Source: Artemisia argyi
Lineage: Eukaryota > Streptophyta > Magnoliopsida > Asterales > Asteraceae
Assembly (NCBI GenBank): GCA_030686995.1
Contig: CM060686.1
Location: 71,776,819 to 71,840,818 of the forward strand
DNA length: 64,000 bases
Direction: 5' to 3'
The notes beneath the pieces are model-generated. The model worked only from the letters and a program-made list of their open reading frames with translations. It was not told the origin of the DNA and made no database searches. The translations under genes were made by a program, and so were the position numbers. Of the stretch, positions 33,527-48,998 are shown in pieces. Within the stretch, counting starts at the first letter, position 1. Every line of letters starts with the position of its first letter.

Positions 33527-33800
33527 GACGACGTCAAGCTTCTACACGTGACGGCGTCAAGAGTTACAAAAGAGGTGGATGTGGAACTTATAACGTGACG
33601 GCCCAGAGAGTTTTCAAGCTTATTGGCCTGACGGTGTCACCAAGGCCGTTAGGGTCCAATTACATGTGACGGCCTAGAGTGATTTTCTACATGACGGTGT
33701 CACAAATGGATCTAGGCAATACGAATTTTATCATGGCGGCGAGTTGACGGCGTCACAAGTTAATACATGATATCATCAAGGTGTAAACTCTATATATAGT
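33527..33800 (+). promoter_or_regulatory. TGACG palindrome array and TATA box (B2 5' LTR)
   Basis: Seven or eight sites such as TGACGACGTCA, TGACGGCGTCA and TGACGGTGTCA lie between 33528 and 33780, ending within about 15 bp of CTATATATAG. The same order occurs in 37890-39321 (38095-38365). Confidence 0.6.
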
Positions 33801-34646
33801 TTTCCAATTTTCATTCATTGGTGTGCAACTTTGAGGGAATAAACTCTAGACGAATTTTAACAGCTTTTCAAGGGTTTCAACCCCTTGATTCTTCCATGTT
33901 CAATTGAAGATAATTACTTATCCAAATCATTCAATATGTCTATGTGTTGTGTGATTATATCTTACGCTTGTCTTCTCTTTTACATGCTAGGCTAGATCTT
34001 TATTGTGTTTGCTTAGATGTAGTGAAACCTAGATGTTGAATATGGGTTGATTGTTTATTTATAATTGTTACGAATGATTGTATTCGATGTTAGCTTTAAG
34101 AAAACTGGCAGACTTCCATTGGTAACTTGCTTGAACGTATTAAGAAACATGATCGGAGGTGTACTACGATTTTTGGTTGTATTTAATGCGTAAGAGAATT
34201 CTAATGATCCCATGTTAAGAGGTTCTAACGGCTCGACATAGAAGTGAAGTAGGATCTTATAGAGTTAGGGAATATTGTACACAGCCCTGCGACTAGTATA
34301 AAGGAATATGACCCATCATCCATGCAATTGTAACAAGCTAATCAACCTGTACACGATATCTAGGGAGTAATGAAATCTAAGTAAACACAACTTCCCTCAT
34401 TATTGTTTCCACCATATTAGTATAATAGTTTAATTTTCATTTCTTTTATTTTATTTTGATTGCATTAGTAGTTAATTAGGTTAGTTGGCTAGCAACTAAT
34501 TCCGCCCACTCTTCCAATACCTGAGATTTTACTTGCTTTCATAAAATATAAAAAATACAAAAAGAATCATCCCTCACCTCTAGACCTAGTTTAGTAGGCT
34601 TTCTAATCCTAGCGACAATATTCCTGAGTTGAACGATCAATCACCC

Positions 34647-34676
34647 GGTATTGTCACTATACTATACTACAACGAT
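34647..34676 (+). promoter_or_regulatory. U5 segment complementary to tRNA-Asp 5' half (B2 5' LTR)
   Basis: GGTATTGTCACTATAC then TATACTACAACGAT. It has lost two bases (CT) compared with the other copies. In element sense this is the complement of tRNA-Asp, about 95 bp upstream of the primer site. Confidence 0.6.
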
Positions 34677-34769
34677 CAGGTACACTGCCTGGTGGGCATT
34701 GTAAGCTTCTTAAGATCCCATGAGAGGTAAAACCTGTTGTGAGGGCGCAATTCTCACGTATCAAGTTTT

Positions 34770-34786
34770 TGGCGCCGCAGCCCGGG
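34770..34786 (+). other. Primer-binding site, tRNA-Asp (B2)
   Basis: TGGCGCCG followed by CAGCCCGGGG: the first eight bases are exact, the rest decayed compared with B1 and with tRNA-Asp. Confidence 0.7.
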
Positions 34787-34946
34787 GAATAGCTATTGCC
34801 TAGGTTATGATTTCTTTTTATTAGGTTTACTTGCTAGATTCCTTTCTAGTAAGATTTTTATTTTTATTTTTAGGTTTTCTTTAATCTATCTTTTTCTTCG
34901 TGACTTTGTTAGTAAATTAAATTCATTGACTATTCCGTTGGCCATT

Positions 34947-35984
34947 ATGGAAAACGCGAATCCACCCCTTTCCCCTAGTGAAGTGGATTTGTTGCGTGAA
35001 CAAATTGAGAATGAGATTAAGGAACTTAGGGAGCTTAATAGGTTAATTAATGTTGAGCTCGATCATGCATTTAGTGACCTAGCGACCGCCTTGTATTCAA
35101 ATAAGGACCTAGGATCTAATGATTTTGAGGATGTTGTTGAGGAACTTGAGGAAGGGGAGATAGATCCGAAACCGGATAACTATTTCAATCTATATCCCAC
35201 TAAGGAGGAGACTGTGTACTATAATAATCTTATTGATAATCCTCGACCTCCTTTTACTAGAATTGACCCTAAGATAAAGAGAGGCGATCCTAAGAATGTT
35301 AAGATGCCATGTATGATTGGGTATAAGCACATTGACAATGCTTACATTGATTTTGAATCCCCAATCAACATTATGTCCTCAAGTGTTTATAATGATATAG
35401 TGAAAACAAGACTTGGACCTAGAAAAGATCCCAAATAACCCGGTGGAGTTTGTAACTTTTTCGGGAGAATTAAAGGTCTACATTTCTTTGTTGGGAACTT
35501 TACTTATATCATTGACTTTATGGTAGTTGAAGACCTAGCTTGTGTTATTGATTTTCGCTTATCCCATGTTGTATTTGGTAAGCCATTTGTTGAAGAATCC
35601 AAGTTAGAATATGATGAGATAGAAGGGACAATCCGATTTACTAGTGAAACAGATAGGATCACATAAAGGATGCCTAATAGAATGAAGGAATTTTGTTTTG
35701 TGCCTCGATTTGATATGGATAACATTGGTGCTTTTGAGGACATCAATGAAGAGGATAAGAAAAAGGGCATGGACTATGTATGGGAGAAGAAGAGCCTTTT
35801 CTATAAGGATTGCTTAACTCTAGGGCCAAAATATAAAGTTGATTGGGAATTTGCCAATAGGATTATAGGAGCAATTGAGAAAAAGATGGTTGGTCTCTAT
35901 AAAGAACATTTACAATCGGGCCCGGAATACAAAACTAAGATTGGAGATGACCTAGAGAATGTGACCAATGAAGAGGTCACGTAA
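34947..35984 (+). pseudogene. Retropepsin-like ORF of B2, two nonsense mutations
   Basis: ATG 34947, same protein as B1 8733-9674 in one continuous frame, with stops at about 35436 (TAA where B1 has TAC, Tyr) and 35664 (TAA where B1 has TAT, Tyr). The C terminus extends beyond that of B1 by about 30 residues (KKMVGLYKEHLQSGPEY..., ending NEEVT), suggesting that B1 has a deletion there. No frameshift, so decay is recent relative to the age of the family. Confidence 0.7.
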
Positions 35985-36030
35985 TTGGCCATGACCTTGA
36001 GTCTAGCTACAAGACTCGTAAATAAAGAAA

Positions 36031-36052
36031 AGCGCTTCTTGGGAGGCAACCC
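36031..36052 (+). other. Conserved GCGCTTCTTGGGAGGCAACC box (B2)
   Basis: Follows the ORF stop closely, as in B1 (8644-8666). I know similar GCGCTT-TTGGGAGGCAACCC boxes after the coding region of Athila-type elements; role unknown. Confidence 0.5.
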
Positions 36053-37474
36053 ATGTTTTGTGTGTTTTTATTTTTTATGTTATTTGCTTCCGTATGCATG
36101 TTTTATTTTTATTGTTGGTAGATCATGTTTCAAATTAAATTGTGAAAATGCTTTATTTTGTTGTTTAACTTCGTCTTAACTTCATATAAAGGTATTTTGC
36201 AAAAGCTAAGTGTAAGGGGAAACCCCAAATTTGTTTATAAGAACGAAAATGATCTTGATTCGCCACAATATTAAATGAACATGTATGTTAGTAATTGTTA
36301 GAGTCAAATGCTTGTATCGAGCCATAATGATGTTTTGCAGGATTTTCCAGGAGATAGGACATAAGTTTTTCCAGAAATTTTCCGGAAACATAACATAAAG
36401 ATTTCTGCATGTCACTTCTGACGGCGTCAGGGTTTAACACCTGACGACGTCACGTGTAAAATTCTAGAAATTTTGCGAGTTTTGTTTTTCTAACGGAGTC
36501 TTAAAAGTTTTTATTAATTCTTTAGTTTCATAAACTCCAAGAAATCTGCAAACATTCATTCCACAAGCATTATATCCTAAATTGCTTTCTAGGATTTGTT
36601 AGTATATATAGATTGCCGCTGATTTTACGCGAGGTTACCTTGATTGTTTTCTCAAGTTTAACAGGTTATATATGACAAGAAGATGATTTATATTTCTGGA
36701 AGGGAAGCTTTGAACGTTCATTTTCTTGGAGGAAGATCTAACCTTGTTAACATACTATCCACACCGAACGAATCAGGGGAGTATTTGTTTTCATTATTTT
36801 ACCTATTTTACTTTTACATCCTTTAATTGAACATTGGGGACAATTTTCATCCTAAGTGTAAGGGGAGGGAAAATGATGATACCTTATAGGCTACTATTGC
36901 ACTTGAGTTTGTTTGTTCGATGGTAGGTGCGTAATAAAACTAAGAGAAATACTTGTTTGTGTAATTTTAGTGCCAAATTTAAATTTTTTTACAACATTTA
37001 AGAGTGAAAGTTTAGCCTTAACAAGCGTCTCATGGATAGGAGTCATATAACTAGCACAAAACCGTACCATTCAGAAAAATTTTTCACCCAAATATGTGAG
37101 GTTCGCCTTTAGATTTGATAGGAAAAGCATTCATTATTAGTTCTTATGAGTGTACCGGTAGCATTTAGATTCTAGAACTTGCGTTAGTGATGCATCCCAA
37201 GACCGCTAGTTAGACTACATTCGTGTAGTAGGATTTACTACATGATAAGAGGCATTAGGATCACCCTGGTGTTAACCCGTATCATAATTACTTGACCATT
37301 TAAGTCATATTACTTGACTAGTAAAGTCAATTAATTTTTCCCACACCTTAGCGTTGTACTCATTTTTAGTACACAATACCCCTAGTACACCCCTCCGAGC
37401 CTGTCTTTTCGTTTCTAACTTTAAGCATCTTACTTAAAGGAAGAATTTGTTAAAACCCACCCAAATGTGCAACC
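36053..37474. other. B2 interior, non-coding
   Basis: Colinear with B1 about 7210-8640 (reverse). No supportable gene. Confidence 0.65.
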
Positions 37475-37634
37475 AAATAGATTACCATAGGCTTGGGAAA
37501 GGATCAAACCTCCACCACTTGGCGTAAGCACCTAACGTTATAACCCTTTAAAAGACCTCTTTGATAGTTTATCCTAGGTGCTTACGCCAAGTGGTGGAGG
37601 TTTGATCCTTTCCCAAGCCTATGGTAATCTATTT
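37475..37634. repeat. Perfect 60-bp inverted repeat (B2 interior)
   Basis: Arms 37475-37534 and 37575-37634 are exact complements over 60 bases with a 40-base loop. B1 has only one copy of this segment (6507-6566). In B2 the extra arm stands where B1 has about 600 bp, so deletion and templated inverted duplication happened together. Confidence 0.9.
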
Positions 37635-37850
37635 GCTATGACAGGTTGTGAGAGATTTTTCCATTTCCATATTGTGATATATACTTTATTACACCCGAGA
37701 GATGTGAGTATCTAAACACTATTTGTGAGGCGCTAGTGTATGACCTCCGTGCTTGTTTTTGGTTTTTAGTGGAATGATTATTTGTTGTAATTAATTATAT
37801 ATTAGTGTTAAATTACCCCTAATTTGTATTTTGATTAGAATAAAAGCACA

Positions 37851-37870
37851 TTTGCTTGAGGACAAGCAAA
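37851..37870 (+). other. Stem-loop TTTGCTTGAGGACAAGCAAA before polypurine tract (B2)
   Basis: Eight-base perfect stem around AGGA, 19 bp upstream of the 3' LTR, followed by AATGTAAGGGTATT. B1 has the same with one substitution. It resembles the GCTTGAGGACAAGC motif found near the 3' LTR of Athila elements. Confidence 0.55.
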
Positions 37871-37889
37871 TCTCAAATGTAAGGGTATT

Positions 37890-39321
37890 TGATGAGGCGA
37901 AAAGTGTACCGCTTTTAAGGGGTCATTTAAGCCCGAATTCGAGATTATTTGATCAATTATTGCCCTAAATCGTTCCTTTTATCATTTTAGGTACTTTTGG
38001 AGAGAAATCTGGAAAAAGAAGCATTTTAGACAGTTTTGGAGCATAAAAGTGAAGAAAACGGAAAAGTCTCAAATTTCCTTGCTGGAACAGTACCTGACGA
38101 CGTCAAGCTTCTACACGTGACGGCGTTAAGAGTTACAAAAGAGGTGGATGTGGAACTTATAATGTGATGGCCCAGAGAGTTTTCAAGCTTATTGGCCTGA
38201 CGGCGTCACCAAGGCCGTCAGGGCCCAATTACACGTGACGGCCCAGAGTGATTTTCTACATGACGGCTTCACAAATGGATCTAGGCAATACGAATTTTAT
38301 CATGGCGGTGAGTTGACGGCATCACAAGTTAATATATGACGCCGTCAAGGTGTAAACTCTATATATAGTTTTCCAATTTTCATTCATTAGTGTGCAACTT
38401 TGAGGGAATAAACCCTAGACGAATTTTAACAGCTTTTAAAGGGTTTCAACCCCTTAATTCTACCATGTTCAATTGAAGAAAAGTGCTTATCCAAATCATT
38501 CAATATGTCTATGTGTTGTGTGATTATATCTTACGCTTGTCTTCTCTTTAACATGCTAGGCTAGATCTTTATTGTGTTTGCTTAGATGTAGTGAAACCTA
38601 GATGTTGATTATTGGTTGATTGTTTGTTTATACTTGTTACGGATGATTGTATTCGATGTTAGGCTTAAGAAAACTGGCAGACTTCCATTGGTAACTTGCT
38701 TGAACGTTGATCGGAGGTGTACTACAATTTTTGGTTGTATTTAATGCTTAAGAGAATTCTAATGATCCCATGTTAGGAGCTTCTAACGGCTCGACATAGG
38801 AGTGAAGTAGGACCTTATAGAGTTAGGGAAAATTGTACACGGCCCTACGACTAGTATTAAGGAATATGACCCGTCATCCATGCAATTGTAACAAGCTAAT
38901 CAACCTGTACAAGATATCTAGGGAGTAATGAAATCTAAGTAAACACAACATTCCTCATTATTGTTTCCACCATATTAGCATAATAGTTTAATTTTCATTT
39001 TTTTATTTTATTTTGATTGCATTAGTAGTTAATTGGGTTAGTTGGCTAGCAACTAACTCCGCCCACTCTTCCAATACCCGAGATTTTACTTGCTTTCATA
39101 AAATATAAAAAATACAAAAAGAATCATCCCTCACCTCTAGACCTAGTTTAGTAGGCTTTCTAATCTTAGCGACACTATTCCTGAGTTGAACGATCAATCC
39201 CCCGGTACTTGTCACTATACTATACTACAACGATCAGGTACACTGCCTGGTGGGGGTTGTAAGCTTCTCAAGATCCCTTGAGAGGTAAAACCTGTTGCGA
39301 GGGCGCAATTCACACGTATCA
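37890..39321 (+). repeat. B2 3' LTR
   Basis: 1432 bp, ends CACGTATCA followed by ATTAT. Includes the palindrome array 38095-38350 and the U5 tRNA-Asp segment. Confidence 0.92.
39206..39234 (+). promoter_or_regulatory. U5 segment complementary to tRNA-Asp 5' half (B2 3' LTR)
   Basis: TACTTGTCACTATAC then TATACTACAACGAT, the best-preserved copy in element sense. Confidence 0.6.
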
Positions 39322-39326
39322 ATTAT

Positions 39327-41351
<2,025 letters not shown>

Positions 41352-41356
41352 TGCAA

Positions 41357-43504
<2,148 letters not shown>

Positions 43505-43509
43505 TGCAA

Positions 43510-43967
43510 TGCAATGAAAAATTAACTAATAAATAACTAGCAAACAAACAAAAGCATGACTTATTATATTAACATGAACATGCCAGAAAAAAAATAAAAC
43601 AAATATGAAAATATTTTTGGTTTTTTCCATTTGAATGACAAACTAAATATTTTCAAATTTACGGGGCATATAATCAAGTAAAACATAATTTCAAATGATT
43701 ACACACATGAGTCTAGCATTTTGGGGTTTTTGTTAACACTGAGATTAATCAGCTAAGAGTACCTTTTGATCACAGGCAAGAAGTGCGCCGACCTTGGTGT
43801 TAGAACTGGCGTACTTACAGGATTTATCTGCAAAATGACAAACAAAAATAGGGGAAGTGCGGCGTACTTACAGTAACAGAAGACAGATGTTAAGAGATTT
43901 CAAGGAATTTCAAACACACGAATGATGCACAAGACTAGCAAACAATCTGAAAACAACTAAGACAAAT
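43510..43967. other. E 5' leader with palindromes
   Basis: Non-coding; AAGTGCGCCGACC at 43781 and AAGTGCGGCGTACTT at 43856-43870 continue the palindrome series. Confidence 0.6.
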
Positions 43968-43984
43968 CCTCGGCAGCGGCGCTA
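43968..43984 (-). other. Primer-binding site, tRNA-Asp (E)
   Basis: Minus strand TAGCGCCGCTGCCGAGG, two or three mismatches from the tRNA-Asp complement, seven bases inside the LTR. Confidence 0.7.
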
Positions 43985-44520
43985 AAAACTTTGATGTGTT
44001 TCGAAAGCTTTAAATTTATAATACTAGTTTTACCGATTTCTTAATACACAAAACACATAGGTAAAGTATAACCCCCGTTTATAGTAGAGGCTTTTAGGTA
44101 AGACCAGGTCGTCCCAAGAGATTTTTAGTAATAAAGAGATCGTTTATCAAGTAACAAAGCCAAATGATTGTCAGATATCAAATAGCTAAACATGTATATG
44201 CAAAGCAAAGTACCAAACAAGGCATGATCCGCATAACATAATAGATAGAGATAAAGCAAGACTTTATATAAACAAAATCATGCAGGTTACAATTAAGGGT
44301 GTATTAACGTAACAAACATATCTACCAATAATGATATAGAATCCTTTCGACCTATAGACTACATCATCACGAGCGCATTAAGAATGGTTTATATCGAATA
44401 TGCATACATATGAATTCCTGCCAACCCGGAATTTCTACATAAAGAAGGGTCTTAAATATCATTGCACTTGGTTTGTTTATCAATTTATCACATAATTTCT
44501 ACAAGCATGATATTGGACCA

Positions 44521-45952
44521 TGATAAGAAAATATTTGTTATGCTTTTAGGGGGTCATTTAAGCCCTAAATCATGTTTTTATGATCAAATATTACCTCAAA
44601 TCGTTTCTTTTGTCATTTTAGGTACTTGGGACATGAATTCTAGAAAATAGAGCATTTTGGAGATTTTTGGACGTTTTTATGCTCAAGAATGAAGAAAATA
44701 AGAAAAGTCAAGAAAGTCAGGATGACGGCGTCACGCTTTGGAGCTGACGTCGTCACCTTATGATAATATGCCATGGATTTTTATGTTGAGACGCCCTGGA
44801 GGAATTTGTCAAGTTAACACCTGACGGCGTCAGGTGTAATTAGAGCAAGGCCGTCTCTCTTTAACTCAACACGAGACAACCCAGAACTATTATAACGGGA
44901 CGGTGTCAGAGATCTCTTGGGTGATATGAAACCCTAAGACATGGCGACCTGATGGCGTCAGAGGCTAAAACCTGACGTCGTCAGACTTGTATGTCTATAT
45001 ATATTTTTTTGCTTTTTCATTCATAAAGTGTGTAACTTTTGGGAGATAAACCCTAGACGAATTTTCCAGCAAACTTAGGGTTTCCAAGCCCTCTTTTCTT
45101 TCATGTTCAGTTGAAGATAAGTCTTTCTTTTAATCATTCAATATGTATATGTGTTGTTTGATTATCTTTTATGTTTGTCTTTCTTTTAACATGCTAGCTT
45201 AGGTTTTTTAGTGTTTGCTTAGATCTAATGAAACCTAGCTATTAATTATTGATTGTTGGCTTGTTTGTTTGTATTGGGTCATTGATTTCGTGTCAGGCTC
45301 AAGAAAACTGGTCGAATTCCTATATGGTAACAAGCTTGAACGTCTTGAGAAATGTATTCAGCTGTGTATACCGATGTTATTGGTTGTTTTTAATGCATAA
45401 GTGACTATTTAGGAGGCCATGATAGGATACTAAACATGTCGTCATAGGAAGAGATAGAAGCTTATAGAGTTAGGGAAGGACGTACACGACCCCACGATTG
45501 GTATTAAGGAAAACAACCCTTCATCCAAACAATTATAACAAACCAATTAATTAATAAGAGATAGCTAGGGAGTAATGAAATCTAAGTAAACATATTTTCT
45601 CACTATAAGACGTTCACCAATTTACTTTTCTGTTATTTTATTTTTTTTGCATTAGTAGTTAATTTTGGGTTAGTTATTTAGTAACTAATTCCGCCCACTC
45701 TTCAAATACCCGAGATTTTTACTTGCTTTCATAAAAAATATAAAAATACAAAAAGAATCATCCCTCACCTTTAGACCTAGTTCACGTAGCTTTCAATCCT
45801 AACAACACTATTCCCCTAGAAAACGATCAATCCCTCGGTACTTGCCACTCACTATACTACATCGGTCAGGTACACTGCCTGGTATGGATTGTAAGCTTCT
45901 CAAGATCCCTTGAGAAGTAAAATCTTTTACAAGGTTGCAAAACCACACATTA
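44521..45952 (+). mobile_element. Element H: solo LTR related to B
   Basis: Begins TGATAAGAAAATATTTG and ends CCACACATTA, with GACCA duplicated at 44516-44520 and 45953-45957; the E LTR sequence is continuous when it is skipped. Overall order is as in the B LTR: GGGGTCATTTAAGCCC near the start, TGACGGCGTCA array (44722-44988), TATATATATT (44995-45004), and the tRNA-Asp segment near the end. Sequence is clearly diverged from B, so it is a sister family. The final CA has become TA. Confidence 0.85.
45839..45866 (+). promoter_or_regulatory. U5 segment complementary to tRNA-Asp 5' half (H)
   Basis: TACTTGCCACT then CACTATACTACATCGGT. In H the D-arm part (TACTT-CCACT) is closer to my remembered tRNA complement (TACTTACCACT) than in B, although surrounding sequence has diverged. 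Confidence 0.55.
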
Positions 45953-46733
45953 GACCATTATAGATAGATGTTCCAAAACTAATCATAACAACTAACCCTT
46001 TCGACCTATAATAGTTGCAATAATCAATCAAATGATAAACAAGATCCAAGCAAAAGTAATATCGAATTCATAAATATATATAATCACAAGTCATAGCAAA
46101 TCATCCAAATGCTATATCATGTTTCACATGTCTAAAACAAATGAGAATCATACATCAAAAGCACGACAAAACTCAGAAAGCTTTCCTGTGAAATGATGGT
46201 GATGGTATTGAGGTTGAGGAGTGTTTGAATCATTGGATCCTAAGACCCTCACCTAGTTCTCTTCTCCCTCTAAGTTGTATTTTTTATAGCTATATGTTCT
46301 AGGTCGAGTTCATGTGGCCAAATGGAGTATAAATACGCATAGGAACACTTGGGGAACAAGTAGGAAGGTATATGATCGGTTTAGGAGGCTTATTTAATGT
46401 ATTTTAGCTTATCAGAGTTGAAGTACGGCACACATACTTTCCAAAACCGCCGTACTTGGTATATTCAAATGATTTTTCCCGCTGGTGAAACGTGCGCCTA
46501 CTTAAGTGCCAGTACAACATACTTGTGGTCTTTTTCAGCTGTTGGCACAAGAGTGAAAGTTGTATCTCTATCTCTTAGCTTTTCGTGACCATGAACGGGA
46601 GGTAAAATGAGACTGTATGCTCCAGATATGGCCAATATAGTGGACAGGTGTCAGGAGATCTTTAACTTGAGTTTGTTTCTTCGTTTAAGCTTTATATCTT
46701 TGTGTTTTCTTCCGATTCCTCCACGACACATCA

Positions 46734-47275
46734 CATGAACCTACAATAGCATATTTAATCTATTAAGTATCGAAAGTTCATATAATTCATCAATATATTC
46801 ATATAAAAGCATAGATAACGCATCTAGAAATATGTACAATTTGAGCATTATCAATCGTCTAACCACATAAACACATCCAAAACACTCTTCAACGCAAACT
46901 CAATAGTGATCTAATGTCGACTCAATAACGCAGCCCTAATTAACCAATTACGCATTAAATACTCAAATTAATGACTAATATTGAAGACAAAGATGTAAAA
47001 CCATATTATAACAAGATTTACAAGCTTACTTTTTGCACGAAATCGACTTAATGGACAAAGAAATCTTGAAAATGGCACGAGTTTTACGATGCGAATAAAT
47101 TGGAGGTTTTAAGAGAGATAAAGTGTGATAGGTACTGTGTGTTGTGTGTTTTTCCTTCGCATCCCCAAAAGGGGTTTATTGACCGTTTTGACTTTTTGAC
47201 CCTTTTTCTTTGAACCGGTCTTGCGAGAGTTTTTGGACTAGGGAGGGTTCAAAAACTGTTTTAATACTTTTAACA
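46734..47275 (-). repeat. Probable 3' LTR of Copia element J (partial)
   Basis: The right end reads ACTTTTAACA, that is TGTTAAAAGT on the minus strand, immediately preceded in element sense by the purine tract CTAGGGGGAGTT. The left border with E is unclear and there is no second LTR in the window. Confidence 0.45.
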
Positions 47276-47540
47276 AAACTCCCCCTAGACTTTAGCTCTC
47301 TTTACACAAACACTTTTTAAAGTATTCATTTTATTTTTAACAAAGTCTTGAAAAAATGTAGTTCAATTAAATGAACGTTAGTGTTATATCTAAATTGTTT
47401 AAAGTAAAATCTATCACTCCCCCTCGATGTGATGGTGTTTTCCCAACATTTTAGCAAAATTTTTATTAGCAACAATTTAATGTGACTTATTAATTAATTT
47501 CAAAAACAAATTTCTCATTTTCTCCCCCACAAAAATAGCA
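47276..47540 (-). other. Polypurine tracts of element J
   Basis: Three G-rich tracts on the minus strand: TCTAGGGGGAGTTTTG (about 47276-47291), CGAGGGGGAGTGATAG (about 47414-47429) and TGTGGGGGAGAAAATG (about 47517-47532). Repeated GGGGGAG tracts after pol are usual in SIRE-type Copia elements. Confidence 0.55.
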
Positions 47541-47861
47541 TAACATTTTAAGCTGTTTTTGACCTATTAATGTGCAGGGTAGCATTGTTTTTGAAAATTT
47601 ATTCAAACTCGAGCTAAAAAAAGATCATTTTAATAATCATAAAAATGTGATCAAGTTGTGGTTATCATAAGCAAAACATTTTATAAAAAGGTTTTTGGGA
47701 AAATCTTTTTGTAAAATCTTGTATACATTTTGCTCACGTTAAATAAGAAAAATTTTCTTCTTTTCTGAAGGATTGACGCACTGAAGCGTACGTTTAGGGT
47801 CCTTTCTTAGAAAAATGGGTGTTTATCTGTGATTTAATCAACAGCCATAATGAATAAATAA
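47541..47861. other. Spacer between J pol and polypurine tracts
   Basis: No gene seen. Confidence 0.5.
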
Positions 47862-48498
47862 TTACCGTTTAAAATTACCAGATGTACTTGTGATTTCTGA
47901 TTCTTTGGTGGCTTCTTTGACCTTTTGTTTTTCACTGTCATGTTCATCACGAATGCTTGCCATTCCTAGATGTTGTCTAAGGTATTCAAATCTTTCTGGT
48001 GCCAAAGCTTTTATGAAGAAGTCGGCAATTTGGTAATTAGTCTTCACGAAGTACAGTTCCACGGTCCGCCTTTCTACATGTTCGTTGATGAAATGATATC
48101 AGACTGCTATATGCTTAGTCCGGGAATGCTGTACCGTGTTACAAGAGATGGCAATGGCACTTTGCGAATCACAATAAATTGAGATTTTGTCATAAAGGAA
48201 GCTATAGTCCGTCAGTTGTGTTTTCATCCATAGTACTTGTGCACAGCATCTGGAGAGAGAAATGTATTCATCTTCTGCAGTTGATAACGCAGTGTGATTT
48301 TGTTTCTTTGATGACCAGCTGATTAACTTCTCCCCTAAGAATTGAGCAGATCCAGAAGTGCTTTTGCAATCAATTTGACAACCCGCATAATCTGCATCTG
48401 AATAGGCAATTAGTCCAAAACCGACTAGCTATGAGATACATACGTGAACCAATCATACTACGGTATTTTGTAGCATCAATTGGTTTACCACTTTGATC
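47862..48498 (-). pseudogene. Copia Pol C terminus (RNase H) of element J
   Basis: The minus strand shows the Copia C-terminal block ELYFVKTNYQIADFFIKAL, ERFEYLRQHLGM, and further upstream, in broken frames, YRSMIGS, the YADADYAG-like region and the WCSKKQ/AEYI-like region. Many stops and frameshifts; not functional. Cut at 48503 by the insertion of G, and the rest of J is outside the window. Confidence 0.75.
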
Positions 48499-48890
48499 TT
48501 CATTGTTGACATAAATAATGTGTGAAAACGTTATTCATATCTTTCAATACCTCTATATTTTGACGATCACAAAATGTAAAATCGTAAATCATATAATTAC
48601 TACGTAAACAAGTATTAAGCTAGTTTATATCACTATATCCAACTTAATCACTTAAGGTATGGATAAACAAGTGCTTAATACATCTCATGATCAAAGGGGT
48701 ATTTAATTAACTAACACAAAGTTTATTTAATTATATAAACATATTATATTTTTGAAAAACACTTTTGGTAATTAAGAAAAATGTTTTATTCATACTAAAT
48801 ATATGAATTCAAATTTTTAACCAAAATCAGTTAGTTTTTCACCAAATAAACTTTCCCCACTAAAAGACAAGGATTCTGGCCGTTTCAGCT

Positions 48891-48965
48891 GGGCGGCCCC
48901 CTTAATTATAAGGGGCGGTCCCCTTAATTTTAAGGGGGCCGGCCTTGATTTAAGGGGACCGGCCA
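48891..48965. promoter_or_regulatory. GC-rich palindromic module (G 5' LTR)
   Basis: GGGCGGCCCCCTTAATTATA, then AGGGGCGGTCCCCTTAATT, then TTAAGGGGGCCGGCC and TTAAGGGGACCGGCC. The blocks GGCCCCCTTAA and TTAAGGGGGCC are mutual complements and can pair. It lies 26 bp upstream of the TATA box in otherwise AT-rich DNA. Confidence 0.65.
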
Positions 48966-48990
48966 CGCTCCTCTGTCAGAATCTTTTGCC

Positions 48991-48998
48991 TATAAATA
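48991..48998 (+). promoter_or_regulatory. TATA box of G LTR
   Basis: TATAAATA, within TTTTGCCTATAAATACC. The same lies at 63975-63982 in the right LTR. Confidence 0.7.

Larger units (their letters stand above)
33321..34763 (+). repeat. B2 5' LTR
   Basis: Contains the TGACG-N-CGTCA array (33528-33780), CTATATATAG TATA box (33791-33800) and the tRNA-Asp-complementary U5 segment. Slightly diverged from 37890-39321. Confidence 0.92.
33321..39321 (+). mobile_element. Element B2: second copy of the non-autonomous Athila-like family
   Basis: LTRs 33321-34763 and 37890-39321 (TGATGAGGCG ... CACGTATCA) with ATTAT duplicated at 33316-33320 and 39322-39326. The tRNA-Asp primer site is at 34770-34786. 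The single ORF equals that of B1 but has two stop codons. Next come the GCGCTTCTTGGGAGGCAACC box, a non-coding part with a perfect 60-bp palindrome, a stem-loop and the polypurine tract. It is inserted in E in the opposite orientation. Confidence 0.92.
43992..46733 (-). repeat. E 5' LTR (interrupted by H)
   Basis: Segments 43992-44520 and 45958-46733. The U3 part (46422-46510) has GTACGGC/GCCGTAC and GTGCGCC words of the same palindrome family as the interior. I see no tRNA-Asp-complementary segment here, unlike B and H. Confidence 0.75.

Noticed and set aside
48891..48965. CpG-island host promoter
   Set aside because: The GC-rich block is an element module repeated four times at element-defined positions, with no host gene near.
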